Both the position numbers and the translations under genes were made by a program. The notes under the pieces were generated by a model. The model was not told where the DNA came from. It was given only the letters and a program-made list of their open reading frames with translations, and made no database searches. Positions 26,146-33,632 of a DNA stretch of 64,000 bases are shown here, in pieces (position 1 is the stretch's first letter; each line of letters opens with the position of its first letter). The stretch comes from Pseudophaeobacter flagellatus. GTDB lineage: Bacteria; Pseudomonadota; Alphaproteobacteria; Rhodobacterales; Rhodobacteraceae. Location of the stretch: the NCBI RefSeq assembly GCF_021228235.1, contig NZ_JAJQRG010000008.1, forward strand, positions 142,353 to 206,352. Direction: 5' to 3'.

Positions 26146-27066
26146 ATGGTCAAACTGATTATCGACACAGATCCCGGCATTGATGATGCCATGGCGATCT
26201 TTTATGCTGCCGCCGCCCCGGATATTGAGCTTTTGGGGCTGACTACGATTTTTGGCAACGTCACCACAAAGATCGCCACCCGCAATGCGCTGCGCCTTCT
26301 GGAAGCGGTTGATCTGGAGCTGCCGGTTGCCGAAGGGGCCGCCGCGCCCCTGTCCTTGCCGCCCTTTGCCCCCTCGGCGCAGGTGCATGGCGCGGAAGGG
26401 TTTGGCGATATTCCTGCCGCCACCCCCAAGGGGCAGCCCGTGGCGGAAGAGGCGGCCGATTTTCTGATCCGCATGGCGCGCGAACACAAAGGTGAGCTGG
26501 TGCTTTGCCCCATCGGCCCATTGACCAATATCGCCCTGGCCATCCAGCGCGATCCCGATTTTGCCCGCAATGTCAAAAGTATCGTCATTATGGGGGGCTC
26601 CCTGCGGGAGGGCGGTAATATCACCCCCCATGCAGAGGCCAATATCTATCACGATCCGCATGCGGCAGATGTTGTCTTTGCGGCGGGGGCCAGGCTGGTC
26701 ATGGTCGGGTTGGATGTCACCCATCGGATTCTGTGCACCCCGGACGATTTTGCCAGTATCGCTGGCCAGTCGCCAGAACTGGGGGGCATGCTGCAAGAGA
26801 TGTCGGCCTTCTACTTGGCCTTTTATGAAACGGTTGGCAAGCTCGACGGGTGTTCTCTGCATGACCCTGCAGCGGTCATCGCCTGCACCCACCCCGATCT
26901 GTTTGAGGTGGAAACCCTGCCCATGCGGGTGTCGTGCAGTGGCGAGACCTCTGGCGCGACGCTGGAGGCCGAGGTCGGCACACGCAAGCCCACCGCCGTC
27001 TGTATCCATGTCGATGCCCCGGCGGTGAAATCTTTGTTCCTCAAGCGTCTGGCCTTGCTGCCGTAA
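26146..27066 (+). CDS. Nucleoside hydrolase (inosine/uridine-preferring family)
   Basis: A 306-residue enzyme that splits the N-glycosidic bond of ribonucleosides in salvage or catabolism. The calcium-binding Asp cluster IIDTDPGIDDAMAI opens the protein; LLGLTTIFGNVTT, GPLTNIALAI and IVIMGGSL are family motifs; LDVTHRILCT and the late HDPAAV (Asp) complete the site. ATG 26146 follows GAGGGGAAAG. It is a lone gene with a hairpin after it, so the physiological nucleoside is not indicated. Confidence 0.9.
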   Translation: MVKLIIDTDPGIDDAMAIFYAAAAPDIELLGLTTIFGNVTTKIATRNALRLLEAVDLELPVAEGAAAPLSLPPFAPSAQVHGAEGFGDIPAATPKGQPVAEEAADFLIRMAREHKGELVLCPIGPLTNIALAIQRDPDFARNVKSIVIMGGSLREGGNITPHAEANIYHDPHAADVVFAAGARLVMVGLDVTHRILCTPDDFASIAGQSPELGGMLQEMSAFYLAFYETVGKLDGCSLHDPAAVIACTHPDLFEVETLPMRVSCSGETSGATLEAEVGTRKPTAVCIHVDAPAVKSLFLKRLALLP

Positions 27067-27088
27067 AGGGGTTTTGCTGGGGATCAAG

Positions 27089-27127
27089 AAGGCTGCGACT
27101 CGCAGTAGCGCGCAGCCTTCGTCGTTT
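27089..27127 (+). terminator. Hairpin after the nucleoside hydrolase gene
   Basis: AAGGCTGCG (27089-27097) pairs with CGCAGCCTT (27111-27119) around a 13-base loop, followed by a short mixed T-rich tail, between convergent genes. Confidence 0.65.
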
Positions 27128-27161
27128 CTGGGGGGACCCCGCCCCGCTGGCTCACAGAGGG

Positions 27162-28004
27162 CTAGCCCTGCACAACCTTCTGCACCTGCTGGCCCAGCCC
27201 GTCGATGCCAAGCTCCATCTGATCGCCTGGCTTCAGGTAGATGGGCTGCGGTTTCATACCCATGCCAACACCTGGGGGGGTGCCGGTTGCGATCACATCG
27301 CCTGGCTGCAGGCTCATGAAACGTGACAGATAGGCGACAACATGGGCAACCCCGTAGACCATCGTGGCGGTAGAGCCGCTTTGCATACGGGTGCCATTCA
27401 CATCCAGATAGAGGTCGAGGTTCTGCGGATCCGGCACCTCGTCGCGGGTGACCAGCCAAGGGCCGAGGGGGCCAAAGGTATCGGCGGATTTGCCCTTGGT
27501 CCACTGGCCTTCGTGCTTGATCTGATAATCGCGTTCGGACAGATCGTTGGCAACGCAATAGCCGGCAACATGGTCCAAGGCCTCGGCCTCGGTGATGTAT
27601 TTGGCCTCTTTGCCGATCACCACAGCCAGCTCGACCTCCCAGTCGCTGGCCTTTGATCCGCGCGGCAGCTCGATATCGTCGTTGGGGCCACAAATCGCCG
27701 AGGTCGCCTTGGCAAAAATGATAGGTTCTTTGGGGACGTCCATGCCGGCCTCGGCGGCGTGGTCGGAATAGTTCAGCCCGATGCAGATGAATTTGCCGGT
27801 CTGGCCGACACAGGGGCCAAGCCGGTCTGGTTCAACCGCAGGCAGGGTGGCCGGATCAAGCGCGGCGATTTTCGCCAATCCAGCCGCGCCCAGCGTATCG
27901 CCGGCAATATCGCTGACATGGGCGGATAGATCTCGGACCGTGCCGTTGTCGTCCAGAAGGCCGGGTTTTTCCTGTCCTTTGGGACCAAATCGTAGCAGTT
28001 TCAA
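27162..28004 (-). CDS. Fumarylacetoacetate hydrolase family protein
   Basis: A 280-residue FAH-fold enzyme; relatives hydrolyse or decarboxylate oxo-diacids such as 2-oxo-3-deoxyfuconate, acylpyruvates or homoprotocatechuate intermediates. Seen: GKFICIGLNYSDHAAEAG, PIIFAKATSAICGPNDDIELP, the metal ligands in DWEVELAVVIG, and GDVIATGTPPGVGMGM. The N-terminus KLLRFGPKGQEKPGLLD is typical; TTG 28004 (GGAG nine bases upstream) is preferred over ATG 28019, whose codons would contain that ribosome site. Single gene; exact substrate unknown. Confidence 0.83.
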   Translation of the reverse strand: MKLLRFGPKGQEKPGLLDDNGTVRDLSAHVSDIAGDTLGAAGLAKIAALDPATLPAVEPDRLGPCVGQTGKFICIGLNYSDHAAEAGMDVPKEPIIFAKATSAICGPNDDIELPRGSKASDWEVELAVVIGKEAKYITEAEALDHVAGYCVANDLSERDYQIKHEGQWTKGKSADTFGPLGPWLVTRDEVPDPQNLDLYLDVNGTRMQSGSTATMVYGVAHVVAYLSRFMSLQPGDVIATGTPPGVGMGMKPQPIYLKPGDQMELGIDGLGQQVQKVVQG

Positions 28005-28118
28005 AGTCAAAATCTCCATAAAACTCTTGCCCGCAGGCTTGCGGCTGCAGGGGGGCTGCTCCCTGCAGGGAGGGCAATCAGCTATCTTTTAGCGTGATGG
28101 CCTATTCCGTTCAAATGC

Positions 28119-29054
28119 TTAGGCGGGATGCGGTGCGCAGGCTGTGCCGTCGGTCTGCGCCTGGTGTTCCTTGTCCCCCTGTTCCGTCAGCCAGTCTAGA
28201 AAGCATTGGGCGCTGTTGGAAAGGCGACTGGCGGTGGTGACAAAATAGGCGGTGCCCAGGTCTAGGGTCGCGTCGGGCCAGGCCTGCAGGGCGCCGTCCA
28301 TGACCGCGCGGGTGCTGATTGAACGCCATCCCAGCATCAAACCGCGCCCATCCAGAACCGCCTGGGCGGCCTGTACATAGTTGTTGAAGCTCTGACCTGA
28401 CAGCCGGGTACGAGTGATACCGGATTGCCGCAGGTAGTCTTCCCACCCGGCCCAGTGCTGATTGTGGGGGCTGCGCACATGGATCAGGCGCGCCTCGTCC
28501 AGTCCGATGCCTTCAGCCTGGAGCCGCGCAATCAGCGCGGGGGTGCCAACGGGGTAGACCCTTTCATCAAACAGCTTATGCGTGCGGCCCTCGCGCCAGC
28601 CGCCGGTGCCATAGCGTACCGCGATATCAATGCCAGGGGCCAGATTGGGCAGATCCGAGGGCGGCGCCTGCACATTGACGGTGATTTCGGGGTGGTGGGC
28701 ATAAAAGTCGGGCAAGCGGGGCATCAGCCAATAGGTTGCCATACCCAGAGTGCAGGCCAGGGTCACGTGGCGGTCTTCCTGGCCGTGCATGGCGCGGATG
28801 TCTTCCAGCGCGGCGGCGATCTGGCCCAGCCCTTCGCGGGTGGCCCGCGACAGGATCTCCCCGGCATCGGTCAGCCGCGCCGGGCGGGTGCTGCGATCAA
28901 ACAGGTCGGCGCCGGCGTGCTCTTCCAGCGCCTTAAGCGTCTGGCTGACCGCCGGCAGCGTGACATTCAGCCGGGCAGCGGCCTCTCGCATCGAGCCCAG
29001 GCGCGTGACGGTTTCAAAGGTGGCCAGAAGTCGCAGCGGCGGAAGTGGGTCCAT
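28119..29054 (-). CDS. LysR-family transcriptional regulator (GcvA-like)
   Basis: A 311-residue regulator. The N-terminal winged helix reads LPPLRLLATFETVTRLGSMR and AARLNVTLPAVSQTLKALEE; the rest is a type 2 periplasmic-binding-like effector domain. The PLPPLRLLATFE start and ~300-residue length resemble GcvA-type regulators. It is divergent from the dioxygenase-aldolase pair with a palindrome in the 111-base gap, so it most likely controls that pair and itself. Confidence 0.88.
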   Translation of the reverse strand: MDPLPPLRLLATFETVTRLGSMREAAARLNVTLPAVSQTLKALEEHAGADLFDRSTRPARLTDAGEILSRATREGLGQIAAALEDIRAMHGQEDRHVTLACTLGMATYWLMPRLPDFYAHHPEITVNVQAPPSDLPNLAPGIDIAVRYGTGGWREGRTHKLFDERVYPVGTPALIARLQAEGIGLDEARLIHVRSPHNQHWAGWEDYLRQSGITRTRLSGQSFNNYVQAAQAVLDGRGLMLGWRSISTRAVMDGALQAWPDATLDLGTAYFVTTASRLSNSAQCFLDWLTEQGDKEHQAQTDGTACAPHPA

Positions 29055-29096
29055 TAGTTTACCTGTGGCTTAACATAGCTTTACTGTATTCGATCT

Positions 29097-29112
29097 GTTT
29101 CAGCTGTGAAAC
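29097..29112. promoter_or_regulatory. Candidate LysR-type operator
   Basis: GTTTCA-GCTG-TGAAAC, an inverted repeat with the T-N11-A pattern, lies in the gap between the divergent LysR and dioxygenase genes. Another TGAAAC half-site follows at ~29,141. Confidence 0.55.
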
Positions 29113-29165
29113 CCATGAGATGTATCTGGGGAAACCTGTCTGAAACAAAGTGAGCCAGACCAGAT

Positions 29166-30308
29166 ATGAACGTGACTTCCCTGCCGATTGCCGCGCCGAT
29201 GCTCAAGGAAAAGGGGCTGGAGATTGTGCTGTCCGACGGTGCCAGCCATTACTTCAACTACTACTGGCTGCGGGACAATTGCCCTTCGTCCTTTAGCCCT
29301 GACACGCGCGAGCGCAGTTTTGATATCTTTCAGCTAGGGGAGCAGGCGCCGCGCGCCGCCCTGGCCGAGGTGGCGGGTGATGCGCTGGAAATCACCTGGC
29401 AGGGAGAGCAGCACGTCAGCCGCTTTCCGCTGGATTGGCTGGAAGAGGGGTGCCGTGCCGCGCCGCGTTTTGACCCCGCCGACATGAAGCGTCGCGCCTG
29501 GTATGGCGATCATTATCCTCAGGTGCCGCGCTTTAGCCAGCCGCAGTTGCTGGCAGATCTGGCGCTGCGGGAAAAATGGATCGAGGCAATGCTGGTGGAT
29601 GGCTTTACCATTGTGACCGACATGCCCGACAGCGATGTCGCGCTGACCGAGACGGCGCAGATGATCGGACAGGTGCGACCAACATTCTTTGGCACCTATT
29701 TTGACGTCAAAACCCACATCAACCCAACCAATACGGCCTATACGGCGGCAGCGCTTGAGTTGCATACCGATACCCCAGCGGAAGAGCACGCGCCTGGGAT
29801 TCAGTTCCTGCATTGCCGCGCCAATACGGTGCAGGGCGGCGGCAGTCTCTATGCTGATGGAGTGGCGGTTGCCAATGATTTCCGCGCCCGTGACCCCGAG
29901 GGTTTCAAACTGCTTTCGCAGGTGGATATCCCGTTTTACTGCGAACATGACACCTATGATATGCGGTCCCGCCAACGAGTGATTGAACTGGACCAGCATG
30001 GCGCGGTTTCCGGGGTGACGATCAGTCAACATATGGCGGATATTTTTGATTTGAAACAAGAGCTTCTGGATGACTACTACCCGGCGTTCTGCCGTTTTGG
30101 CCGGATGCTGCAGGAAGAGAAATACATGATGCAATTCGTCATGCAAGCGGGCGAGTGCATGGTGTTTGACAACCACCGCATTGTGCATGGGCGGGCGGCC
30201 TATTCAGCCACGAGCGGCGACCGGTACCTGCGCGGTTGTTATACGGATCGCGCCGAGATGCGCTCAACCTATCGCGCCCTCGTCAGCGAAGGGCGGTTCA
30301 AGGCATGA
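29166..30308 (+). CDS. Gamma-butyrobetaine hydroxylase-like 2-oxoglutarate dioxygenase
   Basis: A 380-residue protein with a small N-terminal DUF971-type domain (residues ~15-105; FNYYWLRDNCPSSF with Cys near zinc-site position) and a C-terminal TauD/TfdA oxygenase domain. The iron ligands are His and Asp in LELHTDTPAEEHAPG and the distal His in FDNHRIVHGRAAY, with the Arg for 2-oxoglutarate shortly after. This is the layout of gamma-butyrobetaine and trimethyllysine dioxygenases (~385 residues). It overlaps the aldolase gene by four bases (ATGA), so the two are coupled. The substrate is probably a trimethylammonium or amino acid-like acid. Confidence 0.85.
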   Translation: MNVTSLPIAAPMLKEKGLEIVLSDGASHYFNYYWLRDNCPSSFSPDTRERSFDIFQLGEQAPRAALAEVAGDALEITWQGEQHVSRFPLDWLEEGCRAAPRFDPADMKRRAWYGDHYPQVPRFSQPQLLADLALREKWIEAMLVDGFTIVTDMPDSDVALTETAQMIGQVRPTFFGTYFDVKTHINPTNTAYTAAALELHTDTPAEEHAPGIQFLHCRANTVQGGGSLYADGVAVANDFRARDPEGFKLLSQVDIPFYCEHDTYDMRSRQRVIELDQHGAVSGVTISQHMADIFDLKQELLDDYYPAFCRFGRMLQEEKYMMQFVMQAGECMVFDNHRIVHGRAAYSATSGDRYLRGCYTDRAEMRSTYRALVSEGRFKA

Positions 30309-31033
30309 GCGCACCAGTAGCAGAGGTCGCGGGGGCTGGTGCCCTGCGCGAGGATCTCGCGGCGGCCTTTCGCATCTGCCACCAGATGGGGTGGAGCGAA
30401 AGCGTCGGCAATCACTTTAGCGCTGCGACGTCACCGGATGGGCAGCAGTTTATGCTGAACCCGCGCTGGCAGCATTTTGCCACGATCCAGCCCGATGACC
30501 TGTTGCATTTGGACAGTGCAGATCACGCCGTTCTCGAGCGGCCCAATGCCCCTGATGCCTCGGCCTGGTGCGTGCACGGGGCCTTGCACCGGGGCAATCC
30601 GGCGGCACGGGTGATCCTGCATTGTCACTCTCCCTATGCCACCGCGCTGTCCTGTTTGGCTGACCCAACGATTGTGCCAATCGACAACAATACGGCGCGA
30701 TTTTATGGCCGCACAGCCTATGATCTTGCCTTTGGCGGGATTGCTGATGCGGCGGAAGAGGGGGCGCGCCTGGCAGAGGCCCTCGGAGATAAGTCGGTGC
30801 TGGTGATGGGCAATCACGGGGTGACGGTTGTCGGGGAAACCGTGGCGGAGGCCTTCGAGGATCTGTACTTCTTTGAAAAGGCGGCGCAGACGCTGATCCT
30901 GGCGCGATCCAGCGGAACACCTCTTGCAGTACTCTCGGATGCGGTGGCACAGAACACGGCTGATGGCTGGCGGGCCTACCAGGGCATGGCGGCGTGTCAC
31001 TTTGCGTTTCTGAAGTCCCAGCTGCCCCAGTAA
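30305..31033 (+). CDS. Class II aldolase/adducin family protein
   Basis: A 242-residue enzyme of the FucA/AraD fold, a zinc-dependent aldolase or epimerase. SVGNHFSAATSPDG is the phosphate/ligand loop; the metal ligands are in HCHSPYATALS, with a third His at NHGVTVVGETVAEAFEDLYFFE. ATG 30305 overlaps the dioxygenase stop. Coupling to a hydroxylase makes a retro-aldol step on the hydroxylated product attractive, but this is inferred. A hairpin ends the unit. Confidence 0.85.
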   Translation: MSAPVAEVAGAGALREDLAAAFRICHQMGWSESVGNHFSAATSPDGQQFMLNPRWQHFATIQPDDLLHLDSADHAVLERPNAPDASAWCVHGALHRGNPAARVILHCHSPYATALSCLADPTIVPIDNNTARFYGRTAYDLAFGGIADAAEEGARLAEALGDKSVLVMGNHGVTVVGETVAEAFEDLYFFEKAAQTLILARSSGTPLAVLSDAVAQNTADGWRAYQGMAACHFAFLKSQLPQ

Positions 31034-31039
31034 GGGCGC

Positions 31040-31066
31040 GGAGGCGGGCGGTTTCCGTCCGCCTCC
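31040..31066 (+). terminator. Terminator of the dioxygenase-aldolase unit
   Basis: GGAGGCGGGCGG (31040-31051) pairs with CCGTCCGCCTCC (31055-31066) with one G-T pair and loop TTT; an A/T-rich stretch follows. Confidence 0.7.
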
Positions 31067-31170
31067 AGAGATTTGTATATTAATCTATAAATTGATTTGT
31101 GACTTGGCAGGCGACTGGAGGCAAATGCGCGGGTTGCCGCCAGGAGTGGGATCCGGTACGTGCTAAGATT

Positions 31171-31183
31171 GTTATGTCATAAC
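31171..31183. promoter_or_regulatory. Zur-box-like palindrome upstream of zinT
   Basis: GTTATG-T-CATAAC is a perfect 13-bp inverted repeat with the GTTAT/ATAAC half-sites of zinc uptake regulator (Zur) operators, 47 bases before the zinT start. Its position upstream of a classical zinc-starvation gene supports the reading. Confidence 0.75.
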
Positions 31184-31230
31184 GTAACGAATCATCTGGG
31201 CTGAAAGCCCCCTCTTGGATGGAGACACAT

Positions 31231-31923
31231 ATGCCGCTTCCCCTCGCAAAACAGATCCGCACCCTGGCTGTTGCTACCTTGGCCACTGGTACCCTGGTTG
31301 CATTCCCCCTTTCGGCGGGTGCCGAAACCGGGACTGACAGTGCCCAAGGTGCGACACAGAACCATAGCCATGACCACTCCCACGCTGCAGAAGAAATCTC
31401 CAAGGGTTACTTTGGCGATGCACAGATCAAGGCCCGTGCCCTGTCTGATTGGGCCGGTGATTGGCAATCGGTCTATCCGCTGTTGCAGAGTGGTGCCCTG
31501 GATGGCGTGATGCAGCACAAGGCAGAGCACGGGGAGAAGACAGCCGAGGAATACAAGGCGTATTATACCACAGGATATGCCACGGATGTGGAGCGGATCC
31601 TGATCAAAGGCGACAGGGTCACCTTTTTCAGTCAGGGCGGGTCGGTGGAGGCCCAATATGCCAATGATGGCTATGAGGTGCTTACCTACAAAAGGGGCAA
31701 TCGCGGTGTGCGCTTTGTCTTTTTCAAGGTCAGTGGCGATGAGGCTGCACCTGCCTTCTTCCAATTCAGCGACCACCGGATTGCCCCGTCCAAATCAGAT
31801 CACTTCCATCTCTATTGGGGGGATGACCGCGCCGCCTTGCTGGAAGAGCTGACCAACTGGCCAACCTATTTCCCCGCTGGGCTGACCGCCGCCGAGGTCG
31901 CGGCGCAGATGCAGGCCCATTAA
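31231..31923 (+). CDS. zinT: ZinT-family periplasmic zinc-binding protein
   Basis: A 230-residue exported protein. Residues 1-~32 form a signal peptide (ending LSAGAE); a His-rich metal loop NHSHDHSHAAEE follows, then the ZinT/YodA lipocalin-like domain (YFGDAQIKARALSDWAGDWQ, YFQFSDHRIAPSKSDHFHLYWGDD, whose His residues bind zinc). In E. coli ZinT delivers zinc to the ZnuABC importer under zinc starvation. ATG 31231 has GGAG (31221-31224) six bases before it; ATG 31219 is less likely. A Zur-like palindrome lies upstream. No znu genes are in the window. Confidence 0.9.
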   Translation: MPLPLAKQIRTLAVATLATGTLVAFPLSAGAETGTDSAQGATQNHSHDHSHAAEEISKGYFGDAQIKARALSDWAGDWQSVYPLLQSGALDGVMQHKAEHGEKTAEEYKAYYTTGYATDVERILIKGDRVTFFSQGGSVEAQYANDGYEVLTYKRGNRGVRFVFFKVSGDEAAPAFFQFSDHRIAPSKSDHFHLYWGDDRAALLEELTNWPTYFPAGLTAAEVAAQMQAH

Positions 31924-32016
31924 CCTGCTAGGCAGGGCTGCGTCGGGCTTGCCCGGCGTGGCCGTCATAGGGGGGCGAGCGCACCCCGGGTTACCGGTCG
32001 ACACAGGCGAACAGCC

Positions 32017-32739
32017 CTAGCGCCCCCGGTAGGCCAGCAGGTCAGGCAACAGGCTGTACAGTTTTATTCCCCAGGAAAAGGGGCGGGGGAAATCGGTGCG
32101 AAATCTGCGGGACTGCATGGCGCAGAGGACCCGCTGAGCGGCTGCAGCCGCTGTCATCAGCATTGGCATTTTGAAAGTGTTCTTGTCGGTCAATCGCGTC
32201 TTGATGAAACCTGGGTTTATCAGCCTCACGGTAATGCCACTGCCCTTTAGATCATGGCGCATGGTTTCGGCCAGGCTGATCAGGGCTGCTTTGCTTGCGC
32301 CATAGCCGATGGCATTTGGCAGGCCACGGTAACCGGCCAGTGATCCGATCAGGGTAACATCACCATGCCCCTGCGCGACAAAGCGGGGCATGATTTCGCC
32401 AAGCACCCGCAGGGCGCCAATGAAATTGACATCTGCCATCTGCAGGGCGGATTCTGCCTGCCAGTCTTGGGTTGCCATCGGCTCGTAGGCTCCGGCGTTG
32501 TAGATCACACCGTCCACAGGCCCCAGTTCAGAACATATGTGGCGTACGGCCTCTGCATCGGTCACATCCAATGGCAGGGCCCTGGCTTGCGTCAGGTCTT
32601 GGATCAGGGCTGCCAATTTATCGGCACTGCGAGCCGACAGCACCAAACGCGCCCCGGCCTTATCCATCTGCACTGCCAGTTCGCGCCCCAAGCCCTCGCT
32701 GGCACCCACCAACCAATATGTTTTTCCTGCCAGTGACAT
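32017..32739 (-). CDS. Short-chain dehydrogenase/reductase of the sigma-E island
   Basis: A 240-residue SDR: cofactor motif VGASEGLGREL, NAG motif (IYNAGAYEPM) and active-site Ser, Tyr and Lys (GSLAG...YGASKAALISL). The C-terminus (FSWGIKLYSLLPDLLAYRG) is hydrophobic and may touch the membrane. AGGG eight bases before ATG 32739 supports that start over ATG 32754, which would overlap DUF1365 by 8 bases. It shares a transcript with DUF1365 from a sigma-E-like promoter, which points to lipid or peroxide chemistry under singlet-oxygen stress. Confidence 0.85.
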   Translation of the reverse strand: MSLAGKTYWLVGASEGLGRELAVQMDKAGARLVLSARSADKLAALIQDLTQARALPLDVTDAEAVRHICSELGPVDGVIYNAGAYEPMATQDWQAESALQMADVNFIGALRVLGEIMPRFVAQGHGDVTLIGSLAGYRGLPNAIGYGASKAALISLAETMRHDLKGSGITVRLINPGFIKTRLTDKNTFKMPMLMTAAAAAQRVLCAMQSRRFRTDFPRPFSWGIKLYSLLPDLLAYRGR

Positions 32740-32746
32740 GCTTGCC

Positions 32747-33511
32747 CTATTCATCCAGATTTTTGCTGGGTGTCATTGGTGACAGCCCGGGGGGCGGTGT
32801 TTTCACAAACGGGGCCCGTTTCAGATATAGGATCAGGGCCTGCCAATAGATCAGGAAAACCACGCGAGCCGCCCCAAAGGGGCGCCGTAACGCGGCCCAA
32901 AGCAGTGAGCGATCCGTTGCGGGTTGGCGTTTACCCGACAAGGTCGCCAGCACCCCCTGGTCACCATTTTGATAGTGGATGCGGACATTCAACTGGTCTT
33001 TGGTAAAGCCAAAGTTGAATCGGTATTCGCCTGCAACCTGCTGGAAGGGCGAGACATGCATCGCTTTGCGGGCGCAGAGCACCTGTTCAAATGTGATGGG
33101 GGTAAACCCCTCGTGGGCGCAGAAATAGCAGTGTCGGTGACCAAATGTATTGTTCACCTCGGCCACAAAGGCACATACATTTTCGTCAACAAGGGCGACC
33201 CAGAAACTGACCGGATTGAATTGAAATCCCATGAAGCTCGGCTGGGTAATCAACAGCAGCTGCGCTTGGTCTAGGGGGAAGTCGTGTTCCGCCAGCACTT
33301 GGCGAAACCAGTTGACACCGCGGCCCTGGCCACGCGGACCACCGTGGTGGCGATCCCACAAAGACCATAGATTCAAGCGATTGTGCGACAGCAGGCGTAC
33401 AGGCAGGCGTGCAGACAGGTCGCTCACGACAAAATCAACGCCATAGTGAAAGGCGTTGTGCAGCGCGCCACGGCGGCGGTGAAATGTCCTGGCCTGAATG
33501 TGATCAATCAT
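32747..33511 (-). CDS. DUF1365 domain-containing protein
   Basis: A 254-residue protein of the DUF1365 family (FHYGVDFVVSDL, GFQFNPVSFWVALVDE, EVNNTFGHRHCYF, KAMHVSPFQQVAGEYRF), which regularly neighbours a CFA synthase-like enzyme, a flavin amine oxidase-like protein and an ECF sigma factor. The biochemical role is unknown; the family belongs to the sigma-E regulon of Rhodobacter relatives. The start MIDHIQARTFHRRRG agrees with homologues; the promoter's -10 box is only four bases upstream, so the mRNA may be leaderless. Confidence 0.88.
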   Translation of the reverse strand: MIDHIQARTFHRRRGALHNAFHYGVDFVVSDLSARLPVRLLSHNRLNLWSLWDRHHGGPRGQGRGVNWFRQVLAEHDFPLDQAQLLLITQPSFMGFQFNPVSFWVALVDENVCAFVAEVNNTFGHRHCYFCAHEGFTPITFEQVLCARKAMHVSPFQQVAGEYRFNFGFTKDQLNVRIHYQNGDQGVLATLSGKRQPATDRSLLWAALRRPFGAARVVFLIYWQALILYLKRAPFVKTPPPGLSPMTPSKNLDE

Positions 33512-33515
33512 ACAA

Positions 33516-33545
33516 TGTCTACGTGTTCTGGTTCGTCACGGATCA
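33516..33545 (-). promoter_or_regulatory. Sigma-E-type promoter for DUF1365-SDR
   Basis: Read leftwards: TGATCC (33545-33540), 18 bases, TAGACA (33521-33516). The TGATCC-N18-TA layout is the one known for RpoE of Rhodobacter and is repeated at two other places in the island. Predicted transcription start is about 33,509-33,511, on the ATG itself. Confidence 0.75.
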
Positions 33546-33573
33546 CTCTTTTTGGCATCTGCAAAAGAAAATC

Positions 33574-33603
33574 TGATCCGTTTTCCCACCACCACCGTAA
33601 CAC
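33574..33603 (+). promoter_or_regulatory. Sigma-E-type promoter for the flavoprotein-CFA operon
   Basis: TGATCC (33574-33579), an 18-base spacer, TAACAC (33598-33603), about 30 bases before the flavoprotein start. It is back-to-back with the DUF1365 promoter. Confidence 0.78.
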
Positions 33604-33632
33604 CCTGAGAACGATAAGCGAATGAGGTAGGC

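Noticed and set aside
26125..27693. A 522-codon leftward frame across the nucleoside hydrolase and FAH genes
   Set aside because: Arg/Gly-rich shadow reading opposite one real gene and out of frame with another.
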